Part shown: one piece after another, positions 13,016-13,299 of the stretch
Layout: every line of letters begins with the position of its first letter
How positions within the stretch are numbered: the stretch's first letter is position 1
Assembly: GCA_030043455.1 (NCBI GenBank)
Contig: JASHXQ010000263.1
Span: forward strand, 1 to 13,299
Length of the DNA: 13,299 bases
Reading direction: 5' to 3'
Origin: Nitrososphaerales archaeon
GTDB taxonomy: Archaea > Thermoproteota > Nitrososphaeria > Nitrososphaerales > CADDZS01
Notes under the pieces: model-generated
Told to the model about the DNA's origin: nothing
Databases searched by the model: none
The model's input: the letters and a program-made list of their open reading frames with translations, nothing else
Translations under genes and position numbers: made by a program

Positions 13016-13299
13016 TTGTCGGGAAATTCTTTGGCAGGGAAGACCGCTATGGTAACTGGTGCAAATTCTGGAATCGGCGAGGAGATCGCATTGGCTCTGG
13101 CCACGATGGGTGCGACTGTGGTAATGGTATGTCGAGATTCTTCGAAGGGTGAAGCGGCGAGGAACCATATCATCGCGCGGTCTGGAAACAAACTGGTAGA
13201 GTTGATGTTAGCGGACCTATCATCACTCCAGTCTGTAAGAGGACTCGCCCAAAAATACCGGGAAACTCACGACAAGCTGCATATCCTTGTAAACAATGC
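13016..13299 (+). CDS. Short-chain dehydrogenase/reductase, partial (N-terminal part)
   Basis: First 94 or so residues of an SDR-family NAD(P)-dependent oxidoreductase; the frame runs off the right edge. Visible are the cofactor motif TGANSGIG (14-21), an Arg after the second strand (VMVCRD, R40) that favours NADP(H), the adenine-contacting Asp in ADLSSL (D67) and LVNN at the very end, the start of the NNAG motif. The pattern, with GANSGIG and VCRD followed by ADLSS, is that of retinol-dehydrogenase-like or WW-oxidoreductase-like SDRs. The catalytic Tyr-Lys region is outside the window. The start is uncertain: TTG at 13016 (GAAGGT about 12 bases upstream) or TTG at 13031, which would give MAGKTAMVTG; ATG at 13049 lies too close to the motif. 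An in-frame stop lies at about 12965. Confidence 0.88.
   Translation, partial: MSGNSLAGKTAMVTGANSGIGEEIALALATMGATVVMVCRDSSKGEAARNHIIARSGNKLVELMLADLSSLQSVRGLAQKYRETHDKLHILVNN

Noticed and set aside
12961..13152. Plus-strand ATG frame at 12961 as the gene at the right edge
   Set aside because: It is out of frame with the SDR motifs TGANSGIG, ADLSSL and LVNN, which run through to the edge in another frame.

Overview
The window looks archaeal, most likely from Nitrososphaerota (Thaumarchaeota) or a close relative, probably a soil lineage. Three things suggest this. Several starts have an A/T-rich TATA-like box about 25-45 bases upstream and little or no Shine-Dalgarno, as expected for leaderless or short-leader archaeal transcripts. 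TTG and GTG starts are frequent. The gene set includes a His-rich membrane-anchored protein, a TatA with a long tail, and small hypothetical proteins of the sort I associate with this phylum. Placement is by recall of protein families, not by a search. No rRNA, tRNA, CRISPR array, insertion sequence or phage gene was found, and none of the core ammonia-oxidation genes is here.

Layout. (1) 36-3367, minus strand, a probable four-gene run read right to left: winged-helix regulator, zinc-ribbon protein, cyclic amidohydrolase (dihydroorotase/allantoinase/hydantoinase superfamily), metallophosphoesterase 1. (2) 3368-3687, a divergent promoter region. (3) 3688-4817, a membrane-anchored His-rich extracytoplasmic protein converging on tatA, with a 10-base 3' overlap. 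(4) 4818-5712, a divergent promoter, a 97-residue helical protein and a two-TM protein. (5) 5773-7079, a DUF1028 (Ntn-hydrolase-like) protein converging on a RidA-family protein. (6) 7191-11915, a probable five-gene plus-strand operon: metallophosphoesterase 2 (close paralogue of the first), gluconate-2-dehydrogenase-subunit-3-like protein, GMC flavoprotein oxidoreductase, D-2-hydroxyacid-dehydrogenase-like protein, two-TM membrane protein. (7) 11933-12776, minus strand: a small channel-like membrane protein apparently cut short after its pore-like segment, preceded by a stand-alone cyclic-nucleotide-binding-domain protein. (8) 13016 to the right edge, the start of a short-chain dehydrogenase.

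The strongest theme is small-molecule redox and hydrolysis. The plus-strand operon pairs a flavin dehydrogenase and its small subunit with an NAD(P)-type hydroxyacid dehydrogenase, so it may oxidise a sugar, polyol or hydroxy acid. The amidohydrolase, DUF1028 and RidA-like proteins could belong to nitrogen-compound breakdown, but this is inference. Several enzymes carry substitutions at expected catalytic positions: RidA lacks the usual arginine, the hydroxyacid dehydrogenase lacks the usual glutamate, and the amidohydrolase has Gln in its ETCP motif. Their activities should not be transferred uncritically from family names. I see no clear-cut new defence or mobile system. The most unusual items are the metallophosphoesterase paralogues in two metabolic gene clusters, the signal-less GMC/subunit-3 pair, and the truncated channel next to a cyclic-nucleotide-binding protein.
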